Source: Clostridiales bacterium (GTDB taxonomy: Bacteria > Bacillota > Clostridia > Lachnospirales > WQUN01). Taken from it: 64,000 nucleotides of DNA. This document shows positions 7,331 through 15,534 of this stretch, piece after piece. Positions within the stretch are counted from its first letter, which is position 1. Each line of letters starts with the position of its first letter. The stretch lies in contig JAITSQ010000001.1 in the NCBI GenBank assembly GCA_031287685.1, positions 31,786 to 95,785 of the forward strand, read 5' to 3'. The translations under genes were made by a program, and so were the position numbers. The notes beneath the pieces are model-generated. The model had not been told where the DNA came from. It was given only the letters and a program-made list of their open reading frames with translations, and ran no database searches.

Positions 7331-10300
7331 ATGTTTAGAGCAGCTGTAAACCGGCCCGTAACAACGGTTATGATTATCCTCATAGCCATAGCTTTCGGCG
7401 TTTTGTCCGTGCTGAACATAGACCTTGATATGATGCCGAATATGAACCTGCCTTACGCCGCGGTCATAACCACCTACACCGGCGCGGCCCCGGAGGAAAT
7501 CGAAACGCTCGTCACCAAGCCGCTTGAAGGCTCCCTCGGGCAGATTTCCGGGCTTAAGACCCTTATGAGCAGCTCCTCCTACGGAAGCTCTATGGTCGTC
7601 ATGGAGTTCAACGACAGCGTAAACATCGACAACACCGTTATAGACGTGCTCCAGCAGGTTGACGCGGTGAAGGGCCGGCTCCCCGACGACTGCTCCGACC
7701 CTATGGTGTTCAAAATAGATATGAACAATATGATTAACTTCACCGTCGGCCTGTCCTCTGAAAACTCCGACTCCGTCACGCTTAAGCGCCTCGCCGACAA
7801 TAAAATCAAAGACGAGCTTGAAAAACTCGACGGTGTGGCCTCCGTGTCCGTCTCCGGCGGGCGGGACGAGGAGATTTCCGTCACGCTTAATATGGAAGCG
7901 ATGCGCGGCTACGGCATCTCCGAAAGCCAGGTGCAGCAGGCTCTTTCCGCCGAAAACAGCAACACCCCGCTCGGCTCCGTCAAACAGGGCCGCCGGACGC
8001 TCACAATGCGCGTTTTCGGCCAGTACGAGGCTCTGTCCGACATAGAAAACATCCCCTTCGCCACCCCGGCGGGCGCGCGGGTTTATTTGCGCGACTTCGC
8101 GTCCGTAAATAAAACCCTCAAGGACGCAAGCTCCGTTTCCTATATAAACGGCACTCCCTCCGTCACGCTCAACGTGTCCAAACAGTCCACCTCAAACGTG
8201 GTCAAAATGTCCGACAACGTGCTGAAAGAATTAAAGAAACTGGAAAAGGCGAATCCCGACATTAAGGTGACGGTATTGCTCGACCCGGCGCAATATATCC
8301 GCCGCTCGCTTTCGCAGGTTATGAATTCGGCCATACAAGGAAGCATACTCGCCATAGTGGTGCTCTACATCTTTCTGCGCAACCTCCGCTCGACGCTCAT
8401 TGTCGCCGCGGCCATCCCCATAAGCATAATCTCTACTTTCGTGCTTATGTATTATACCGGTATGACGCTTAATATGATGTCCCTGGGCGGGCTTTCGCTC
8501 GGTATAGGTATGCTTGTTGACAATTCGATAGTGGTGCTTGAAAGCGTCTACCGTAAACTCGACGAAGGCATAGAGGCGAAAACCGCCGCCATAGAAGGCA
8601 CGCGGGAAGTGGCGACCTCCGTTATCGCCTCGACGCTGACGACCGTGGCGGTTTTCCTCCCCATAACCTTTTCCGGGGGCTTGTCGGCGCAGATTTTTAA
8701 CCAGCTCGCGCTAACAATCAGCTTTTCGCTCGGCAGCTCCCTGCTCGTTTCGATGACGTTCGTGCCTATGGCCTGCTCGGTTATACTGAAACCGGGAGAC
8801 CTTTCCGCGCGCGGCAATAAAAGCGGCGTGTTCAGCCGTTTCCTTGATAAAATCGGCGACGGCATAGAAGGCCTTGAGAACTTCTACCGTTCCCGCCTTG
8901 ATTTTTCGCTGAAGCACCGGAAATTTACAATACTTGTCGTCATAGCCCTTACCGTGCTGACTTTCCTTACGGTGCCGACCGTCGGTATGGAGTTTATGCC
9001 CACTATGGACCAGAACCAGGTCGGAATAGACATAACCCTGCCCAAAGGCTCCCTGCTCAAGGAAACTGAGGATATCACCAATCAGACCCTCGCCAAAATC
9101 GAAGGCAAGTTCCCCGAAATCAAGGAGCAAGCCATATCAATAGGCGGCGGGGGGAGCATGTTCGGCGGCGCGTCTGAAAACACCGCCTCAGTAACGCTCA
9201 ATCTGATTGATAAGTCCGAGCGGGAAAAAAGCACGAACGACATCGCCAGCGAAATAAACAAGCTGACTTCGGACGTCCCCGGCGCCAAGATTAAGGCTTC
9301 CTCCCAGGGGAGCGCTATGGGTTCTTACGGCGGCGGCAGCTCCGCCGACTATCAGATTTTCGGAGACGATTTAGAGGAATTAGAAACCATTGCCGATGAT
9401 TTCAAGGAAATGCTCTCTGGCATAGAGGGCGTAACGAACGTCACGACCTCTCTTGAGGACTCCACCCCGCAGGCCACTGTGCGCGTTGACCGCGCCAAGG
9501 CCGCCGGTTACGGCGTTTCCCCCTCTTCCGTGGCGGGCATAGTGCGCACGGCCATATCCGGCTCCGTGCCCACCTCTTTCAAGGAAGGCTCCTCGGAATA
9601 CGACATCCGCGTGCGCCAGGATCAGAACAAATTCGATTATATAACCGACGTGGAGACGATCCTCGTGCCCCTGCCGCGCGGCGGCTCCGTGCCGCTGACG
9701 GAAATAGCGGACGTGGAGGTGGACGAAATGCCCGCCACAATCGGGCGCTACCAGAACCAGCGGTATGTGGAAATTTCCGCGTCAATCGCCAGCGGGACGA
9801 CGTCCGGCTCGGTCAACAAGGCCTTCGCGGCTGCGGCCGCAGCCTACTATATGCCCGACGGATACACTTGGGAGACCTCCGGCTCTCTCCAGCAGATGAG
9901 CGACACCTTCGGCTCCCTTGGGCTTGCGCTCATTATGGCTGTCGTAATCGTTTATATGATTATGGCGGCGGAGTTTGAGAACCTGCGCTATCCGTTTATC
10001 GTAATGTTTTCAATCCCCATAGCTATGACGGGCGGGATTTTCGGCCTCTTCGTCACGCGGCAGACGCTTTCGATAGCGTCGTTCCTGGGGCTTATAATGC
10101 TCGCCGGTATCGTCGTGAACAACGCGATTGTGCTTATCGACTACACAAACCTGCTTATACGCGAACGCGGTATGGCCGTCACGGAGGCGCTCCTTGAGGC
10201 GGGCCCGGTGCGTATGCGCCCGATACTTATGTCCGTCGCGACGACCGCGCTCGGCCTCTTCCCTATGATGCTTTCAAATCAGACCGGTTCGGAGATGATG

Positions 10301-10435
10301 AAGGGTCTGTCTTCCGTCGTGGTGTTCGGCCTTTTGATTTCAACGCTTGTGACGCTCCTGTTCGTGCCGGTGATTTATCTGTCGATGCACAACGCCACCG
10401 AAAAAAGGAAGGCGAAAAAAGCCGCGCGCGGTTAA
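7331..10435 (+). CDS. RND efflux pump, AcrB/SwrC (HAE1) family
   Basis: The 1034-residue protein starts MFRAAVNRPVTTVMIILIAIAFGVLS (ATG at 7331, TGGAGG upstream). It has the RND layout: TM1, a large porter loop, TM2-6 including GMLVDNSIVVLESVYRKL, TM7, a second porter loop, and TM8-12 with MLAGIVVNNAIVLIDYTNLL. The proton-relay Asp is visible in the TM4-type segment LSLGIGMLVDNSIVV. The family exports drugs, detergents or lipopeptides by proton antiport as a trimer. The operon has no outer-membrane TolC gene, as in Gram-positive pumps such as SwrC. The substrate is unknown. Confidence 0.92.
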   Translation: MFRAAVNRPVTTVMIILIAIAFGVLSVLNIDLDMMPNMNLPYAAVITTYTGAAPEEIETLVTKPLEGSLGQISGLKTLMSSSSYGSSMVVMEFNDSVNIDNTVIDVLQQVDAVKGRLPDDCSDPMVFKIDMNNMINFTVGLSSENSDSVTLKRLADNKIKDELEKLDGVASVSVSGGRDEEISVTLNMEAMRGYGISESQVQQALSAENSNTPLGSVKQGRRTLTMRVFGQYEALSDIENIPFATPAGARVYLRDFASVNKTLKDASSVSYINGTPSVTLNVSKQSTSNVVKMSDNVLKELKKLEKANPDIKVTVLLDPAQYIRRSLSQVMNSAIQGSILAIVVLYIFLRNLRSTLIVAAAIPISIISTFVLMYYTGMTLNMMSLGGLSLGIGMLVDNSIVVLESVYRKLDEGIEAKTAAIEGTREVATSVIASTLTTVAVFLPITFSGGLSAQIFNQLALTISFSLGSSLLVSMTFVPMACSVILKPGDLSARGNKSGVFSRFLDKIGDGIEGLENFYRSRLDFSLKHRKFTILVVIALTVLTFLTVPTVGMEFMPTMDQNQVGIDITLPKGSLLKETEDITNQTLAKIEGKFPEIKEQAISIGGGGSMFGGASENTASVTLNLIDKSEREKSTNDIASEINKLTSDVPGAKIKASSQGSAMGSYGGGSSADYQIFGDDLEELETIADDFKEMLSGIEGVTNVTTSLEDSTPQATVRVDRAKAAGYGVSPSSVAGIVRTAISGSVPTSFKEGSSEYDIRVRQDQNKFDYITDVETILVPLPRGGSVPLTEIADVEVDEMPATIGRYQNQRYVEISASIASGTTSGSVNKAFAAAAAAYYMPDGYTWETSGSLQQMSDTFGSLGLALIMAVVIVYMIMAAEFENLRYPFIVMFSIPIAMTGGIFGLFVTRQTLSIASFLGLIMLAGIVVNNAIVLIDYTNLLIRERGMAVTEALLEAGPVRMRPILMSVATTALGLFPMMLSNQTGSEMMKGLSSVVVFGLLISTLVTLLFVPVIYLSMHNATEKRKAKKAARG

Positions 10436-10470
10436 GCGTTTTCAGACGGCCCCGCGGAGTTTAGTTAAAT

Positions 10471-10501
10471 AAAAAAAGACCGCTCCAAGCGGTCTTTTTT
10501 T
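10471..10501. terminator. Bidirectional rho-independent terminator
   Basis: AAAAAAAGACCGCT pairs with AGCGGTCTTTTTTT around CCA. It serves the RND operon on the plus strand and the ABC ATPase gene on the minus strand. Confidence 0.9.
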
Positions 10502-10502
10502 A

Positions 10503-11615
10503 TTAGTTACAAATCGTTTCTTCCGAAACCTTATCAATAACGTGGATTTTGTTCACGTCTAACGCCAACTTAAGTTTATCGCCGACGGTGACGGGCGTGC
10601 GCGGGTTTACCCTCGCGGTGACGGACCGCCCCGACACGTCAAGATACAGATACACATCGGCGCCGAGCATTTCCTTGACCTCGACCTTCGCGTCAACAAT
10701 GCTGTCGTCGGAATTGCTGATGAACACAGGCTCGTCGTGAATATCCTCCGGGCGGATGCCCAAGATAACGTCTTTGCCCTCGTACCCGCCGTCTATTATG
10801 AGCCGGGCCTTCTTTTCGGGCAGAAGAATCTTGTAGTCCGCGAATTTAATGAACACATCGTCGTCTTTTTTCAATATTTTGGATTCGATAAAGTTCATTT
10901 GCGGAGAGCCGATAAAGCCCGCCACAAACAGGTTGTTCGGCTTATAGTAAAGGTTCTCCGGCGAATCCACCTGCATAATTACTCCGTCCTTCATTACGAC
11001 AATGCGCGTGCCCAGCGTCATAGCCTCAACCTGGTCGTGCGTAACGTAAATAAACGTCGTTTCCAGGCGCTTGTGGAGCAAAGATATTTCTTTTCGCATT
11101 TGCACGCGCAGCTTCGCGTCAAGATTCGACAGCGGCTCGTCCATAAGGAAAACCCTCGGCTCACGCACCATAGCGCGCCCCATAGCCACGCGCTGGCGCT
11201 GGCCGCCCGACAGGGCCTTCGGCCGCCGGTCGAGCAGGTGGTCAATATTGAGGACTTTCGCCGCTTCGTGCACGCGGCGGTCAATCTCCTCCTTCGGGGT
11301 CTTGCGGAGCTTCAAGCCGAAAGCCATATTGTCGTAAAGAGTCATATGCGGATAAAGGGCGTAGTTCTGGAAAACCATAGCTATATCCCTGTCTTTAGGG
11401 GGAACGTCGTTCACCATCCTATCCCCTATGTACAGCTCTCCCGACGAAATTTCCTCAAGCCCGGCGACCATGCGCAGGGTGGTGGACTTGCCGCAGCCCG
11501 ACGGCCCGACGAAAATGACAAACTCCTTGTCCGCGATTTCAAGATTAAAATCAGAAACCGCCTCAAACCCGTTCGGATACTTTTTCACGATATTTTTCAG
11601 TTTAAGCGACGCCAT
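10503..11615 (-). CDS. ABC transporter ATP-binding protein, UgpC/MsmX carbohydrate type
   Basis: The 370-residue protein has Walker [10 protein letters not shown] near residue 37, the Q-loop [12 protein letters not shown], signature [14 protein letters not shown], Walker [13 protein letters not shown] and H-loop VTHD. A C-terminal TOBE/OB region ([27 protein letters not shown]) follows. This matches the CUT1-type multi-sugar ATPases MsmX/UgpC, which often serve several permeases and are encoded away from them, as here. GGAGAGGTG precedes the ATG at 11615; a longer frame upstream lacks a ribosome binding site. Confidence 0.93.
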   Translation of the reverse strand: MASLKLKNIVKKYPNGFEAVSDFNLEIADKEFVIFVGPSGCGKSTTLRMVAGLEEISSGELYIGDRMVNDVPPKDRDIAMVFQNYALYPHMTLYDNMAFGLKLRKTPKEEIDRRVHEAAKVLNIDHLLDRRPKALSGGQRQRVAMGRAMVREPRVFLMDEPLSNLDAKLRVQMRKEISLLHKRLETTFIYVTHDQVEAMTLGTRIVVMKDGVIMQVDSPENLYYKPNNLFVAGFIGSPQMNFIESKILKKDDDVFIKFADYKILLPEKKARLIIDGGYEGKDVILGIRPEDIHDEPVFISNSDDSIVDAKVEVKEMLGADVYLYLDVSGRSVTARVNPRTPVTVGDKLKLALDVNKIHVIDKVSEETICN

Positions 11616-11719
11616 TAAAACACCTCTCCACAATATTTTAATTAATTATAACACTCATTTGAAACGGCGGCAATAACGCAATTTTGAACGAAATCCGCCG
11701 CCGCTTTTTGTTCAATTTT

Positions 11720-12580
11720 TCAAAGATGCTCAAAACCCTCGCCAAGCACCTCCCGCACGTCGGCTACAATCACGAAGGCGCGCGGGTCCGCGGCGCTCAC
11801 TATCTCCCGCAGACGGCTTATCTGCTTCCGCGCCACGACGCAGAGCAGAACGTTTTTTTCCCTGCCGGAGTACGCGCCGCGCCCGGACAGACTTGTCGCG
11901 CCTCGGTTTAAATCCGACAGCACGCGGCGGGATATTTCCTCCGCGCCGTTAGATATGATAAACACAGCTTTAGAGAAGTGAAGCCCCTCCATTACGTAGT
12001 CAATGGTCTTGCTCGTTATGAATACGGCGACTACGGCGTACATAGCCTTCTGCAGGCCAAATACAAACGCGCCCGCCGCCACGATTGACGAATCCACGAA
12101 AAACAGCACGCGGGAAACAGGCGCCCCCCGCTTGACCTTATGAACGATATTCGCCACAAGGTCCGTCCCGCCGGTGGAGGAGCTTTTTGAGAAAACCAAC
12201 CCCAGGCCCGCGCCGGAGAGCGCCCCGCCGAAAATCACCGCTATCACGAAATCGAGCTTTATGTCCGGCAGGCGCTCCATCAGGAAAAGGAACAGGTTAT
12301 ACGCCGCCGTTCCGAAAGCCGCCCGCTCCGTGAACTTTTTGCCGCCGTATTTCAAGCAAACAAGGAAAACGGGCGCGTTCATAACCGTGCCCGAAAGCCA
12401 CAGCGGCACGGTATACCCCAGATACTTTTCGGACAGGCTCATAATTATTATGGAAACGCCGGAAAATCCGCCCGTCACGATATGCTCCGGCGAATAGAAC
12501 ATCTCCGTGCCGAAAGCGAGCATCGCCGCGCCAAGGGCGATTATGGCGTAATCCTTAGCTATTCCGAGAAAATTTTTCAC
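11720..12580 (-). CDS. yitT: YitT family membrane protein (YitT/DUF2179)
   Basis: The 286-residue protein has an N-terminal half with five or six hydrophobic helices (ALGAAMLAFGTEMFYSPEHIVTGGFSGVSIII and FGGALSGAGLGLVFSKSSSTGGTDL are hallmark segments). It ends in a soluble DUF2179 domain (KAVFIISNGAEEISRRVLSDLNRGATSLSGRGAYSG). Members are predicted transporters of unknown substrate. Its first codon overlaps the stop of the upstream TagA-like gene, so it is probably read through with the polysaccharide locus. Confidence 0.9.
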   Translation of the reverse strand: MKNFLGIAKDYAIIALGAAMLAFGTEMFYSPEHIVTGGFSGVSIIIMSLSEKYLGYTVPLWLSGTVMNAPVFLVCLKYGGKKFTERAAFGTAAYNLFLFLMERLPDIKLDFVIAVIFGGALSGAGLGLVFSKSSSTGGTDLVANIVHKVKRGAPVSRVLFFVDSSIVAAGAFVFGLQKAMYAVVAVFITSKTIDYVMEGLHFSKAVFIISNGAEEISRRVLSDLNRGATSLSGRGAYSGREKNVLLCVVARKQISRLREIVSAADPRAFVIVADVREVLGEGFEHL

Positions 12581-13329
12581 TTTGCCCTTCCCCTTAACTT
12601 ATCCGTGAGCGCGTCAAGCATAAAACCAGGCAGGGCCGCCGCCCGGCCGAGCCTTTCGGGCTGGCGGGCTATGCGGAAGAGCCACTCCAAGCCGAGTTTG
12701 CGGAAGATGAGCGGAGCGCGGGCGGCCTTTCCGGCCAGCACGTCAATCGTGCCGCCGCAGGCTATGGCGAGTTTTACCCCCGCGAGGGCTTCCCTGTTCT
12801 TTATGAGCCAAAGCTCCTGTTTGGGCATGCCGAGGCCCACGAGCAGAAGCTCCGGCTTTTTCTCGGAAATATCCTGTATAATCAGTTTTTCCCGCTCCGC
12901 GTCAAAATATCCGTCGCCGCAGCCCGCGATTTTAAGGCCCGCGCAGCTCTCCTTGATCTTCGCGCAGGCCGCCTCCGCCACGCCCGGCGCCGCGCCGAGG
13001 ATATAAACGCTCAGCTTTCCCGCCGCGCAATATGGTAAAAGCGCCTGCGCAAGGTCACACCCCGGCGTCCGGCCCCGGATTTTTATTTTGTTCAGTTTTG
13101 ACGCGAGCACCAGGCCTATCCCGTCCGCCACGAGCAAATCCGCGGCTTTCAGGGCTTCAAAATAGGCTTCGTCCCGCCTGGCGCGGTAAAGCGCCTCCGG
13201 ATTAGGCGTGAATACGACGCTTAATTTATCCCCGCGCAGGTATTCCTCCGCTTTCCGGACGGAATCCGCGAACGGCCGCGCCCAAATCCGCAGGCCGCTT
13301 ATTTCTGTAAAGTTCGTATTGTCCCTCAA
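12577..13329 (-). CDS. WecG/TagA/CpsF family glycosyltransferase (GT26)
   Basis: The 250-residue enzyme shows GT26 signatures: VVFTPNPEALYRARRDEAYFEAL, LLVADGIGLVLASKL, PGCDLAQALL, VYILGAAPGVAEAA and LLVGLGMPKQELWL followed by ACGGTIDVLAGKAARAPL. The family adds a ManNAc-type sugar to a lipid-linked GlcNAc in wall teichoic acid or enterobacterial common antigen synthesis. Start is a TTG at 13329 after AAAGGTGA, overlapping the stop of the GT4-CsaB gene, so the two are translationally coupled. Confidence 0.9.
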   Translation of the reverse strand: MRDNTNFTEISGLRIWARPFADSVRKAEEYLRGDKLSVVFTPNPEALYRARRDEAYFEALKAADLLVADGIGLVLASKLNKIKIRGRTPGCDLAQALLPYCAAGKLSVYILGAAPGVAEAACAKIKESCAGLKIAGCGDGYFDAEREKLIIQDISEKKPELLLVGLGMPKQELWLIKNREALAGVKLAIACGGTIDVLAGKAARAPLIFRKLGLEWLFRIARQPERLGRAAALPGFMLDALTDKLRGRAK

Positions 13330-15522
13330 CTAAAAATCACCTTTTTCAAGAAGCTCCACGGCATATCTCACGTTGAGCGCGGCTTTTTCCCTCTGTTCCC
13401 CGGCCTTTTCCCGGATTTTCGCGCAAATGGCGGCGCGGTTTTCCATAACCTGCCGCCCGAAGGCGATAAGGCCGTCCGAGTCCGCTTCCTCCACCGGCGT
13501 ATGAAACGGCTGCTCGATTATTTCCATCATGGCGCGGACTTTCGGGTCGTAAACGAGACCGATACAGGGCGTGCCCGACGCGGCGGCGTAAATTATGGCG
13601 TGAAGCCTCATCGATATGACAAACTCCGCGCCGGCGATAAGGCCCAGGATTTCGTCCGTGGCGCGGCGCCCGTCCAGAAAGACGGCGTTTTCCGCCATTC
13701 CCGCGATTATTTTACGGGAAATCTCCGTGTCGTCCGAGGGCTGCATCGCCAGGAAAACCGCCGACAAGCCGTATTCCCGGCACATCGCGTCGCAAAACGC
13801 CGATATGTGCCCCTCAAAGCGCGGCGGGAGCGTCCGCCACTCCCGAAGGCAGGCCACGAAGTATTTCCCTGAAACCGGCGGCTCCACCCCCGCCGTCGGG
13901 ATTTTCAGCGCAAAAGCCGCGTCCGCGGTTATGTGACAAGGGATACCCTCGCCCGCGCCAAGCTCCCGCAAAAGCTCGTAAGACTGCCTGTCCCTAAGGG
14001 TAATAAAATCCACGGCTTTCAGCGTCTCCCGGATTCGCTCCCTGTTCTTTTTAAGCCGCACCGGCCCTATTCCGTTGGCGTAGAGCATAATCCGCGCGCC
14101 CCTGTTTTTCGCCCATTTTATCACCAGCAGGTAATACAGGAGCGAGCGCGTGGAGGTTAAATCCTGCAGGAGCGTCCCTCCGCCGGAGACGAGCATTTTC
14201 GTATCCCGCAGACGGTTTATTATTTTTATGAAATTAAACAGATACAAAGACTCGACGCCGTACAGCCGCCCGGTTTCGGCGGGTTTGCGCGAAAGCACGG
14301 TTATAGCCGCGCCCGGCTTTTTCTCCCGCAGGTCGTCCACGACGGACTTAAGGAGCGCGTCGTCGCCGTTGTTGTTCGAGCCGTAATAGCCGTAAAGCAT
14401 AACGTCTGTTTTCCGGCGCGAGGCCCGCACGGATTCATAAACGGCAAGCGCGTCGGCGCACATTTTTTCCGTCGAGTAGCGTTTCATTATAACCTCCCGC
14501 CCGCGCCGGCCCAGCTCCAAGCGTTCCTCCGGGCTGTTTATAAGCGCGTCCAGCTCCTCCGCCAGCTTTTCTTTCGTGACGGGCGCGCAGCCCCGGCAGG
14601 TAAAATTCGTGCGTTCGCAGGTTGGCAGGCTCTTTTCGTCGAACCGCCCGATATAGCCGAACGGCCCGGCCAGAACCACCGGCAGGCCGCAAGACGCGGC
14701 CTCAAGCGCCGCGCGGGAAATCCCCACAAAAATATCCTTCTCCGGGAGTATTTCCGCCACGTCTGTCCGCGCCCCGGTCAGGGTGATTCTTCCGGCGATT
14801 TCCTCCGGCAGAGCGGACACGCGCGCTCGGAGGTTCTCCAAATCGTCCCCTCCGCCGACCACGGTCAGCCGCGCGTTCGGAATCAGCCCGAAAGCGTCCA
14901 GCAGCGTATAGATAAACGCGGCCGGCTCTTTGTCAAGGCGCGACACGCAGACTATTTCAGCGGGGCGGCCCGGCGCGGCCTCCCCGCTCCTCGGCCCCGG
15001 TCTTGAGCTTGGCTTAAATTTTTCCGTATCGATGCCGTTGACGGTAATGACGACGTTTTTCCTGTCCATACCATACACGCCGGTCAGGTACTCCTCTAAA
15101 TCCTGGCTTACCGCCAGGGATTTTTCTCCCCAATTGGTAAGGTATTTATACGGGAACGTGCTTACAAACATCCCGTGCGCGGTCGTTACAAAGCGGAAGC
15201 CCAGCTTCCTGCTCAAAAGGCCGCACAAAAAAGCCGGAATCCGCGCGTGCGCGTGCACGAGCTTCACGCCGTTCTCTTTAATCACTTTTTTGAGCGAAAA
15301 ATAGGCCGAAAATACGTTGTACAGCTTTTTATTATGCAGCGGGATTTTTATGTGCGGTATGCCGCACTCCGCCAGCTCCTTTTCATACGCGCCGCCGTTG
15401 CTCGCCACGAGCACGTCCGCGCCGCGCTTTTTAAGGCCTTTGCACAGCTCAAGAACGTGCGTCTCCGCCCCGCCGATTTCCATACCCATAAGCGCCATCA
15501 AAACCTTGAAGTTTGTGTCCAT
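13330..15522 (-). CDS. csaB: GT4 glycosyltransferase fused to CsaB-type pyruvyl transferase
   Basis: One 730-residue frame holds two enzymes. Residues 1 to about 365 are a GT-B glycosyltransferase (LMALMGMEIGGAETHVLEL; VTVNGIDTEKFKPS; ISRAALEAASCGLPVVLAG). From about 375 on it is a polysaccharide pyruvyl transferase of the CsaB family (VMLYGYYGSNNNGDDALLKS; MLVSGGGTLLQDLTS; ANGIGPV; FVISMRLHAIIYAAASGTP). CsaB adds ketal pyruvate to secondary cell-wall polymer, the anchor for SLH-domain S-layer proteins. Fusion would couple sugar transfer and pyruvylation. It lies between the TagA-like gene and a phosphodiester glycosidase, all on the minus strand. No SLH protein is seen in the window. Confidence 0.88.
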   Translation of the reverse strand: MDTNFKVLMALMGMEIGGAETHVLELCKGLKKRGADVLVASNGGAYEKELAECGIPHIKIPLHNKKLYNVFSAYFSLKKVIKENGVKLVHAHARIPAFLCGLLSRKLGFRFVTTAHGMFVSTFPYKYLTNWGEKSLAVSQDLEEYLTGVYGMDRKNVVITVNGIDTEKFKPSSRPGPRSGEAAPGRPAEIVCVSRLDKEPAAFIYTLLDAFGLIPNARLTVVGGGDDLENLRARVSALPEEIAGRITLTGARTDVAEILPEKDIFVGISRAALEAASCGLPVVLAGPFGYIGRFDEKSLPTCERTNFTCRGCAPVTKEKLAEELDALINSPEERLELGRRGREVIMKRYSTEKMCADALAVYESVRASRRKTDVMLYGYYGSNNNGDDALLKSVVDDLREKKPGAAITVLSRKPAETGRLYGVESLYLFNFIKIINRLRDTKMLVSGGGTLLQDLTSTRSLLYYLLVIKWAKNRGARIMLYANGIGPVRLKKNRERIRETLKAVDFITLRDRQSYELLRELGAGEGIPCHITADAAFALKIPTAGVEPPVSGKYFVACLREWRTLPPRFEGHISAFCDAMCREYGLSAVFLAMQPSDDTEISRKIIAGMAENAVFLDGRRATDEILGLIAGAEFVISMRLHAIIYAAASGTPCIGLVYDPKVRAMMEIIEQPFHTPVEEADSDGLIAFGRQVMENRAAICAKIREKAGEQREKAALNVRYAVELLEKGDF

Positions 15523-15534
15523 ACGGCAGCCCGC

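Noticed and set aside
10737..11618. A 293-codon plus-strand frame opposite the ABC ATPase
   Set aside because: The ATPase on the minus strand carries every conserved motif; the antisense frame is His- and Arg-rich noise.
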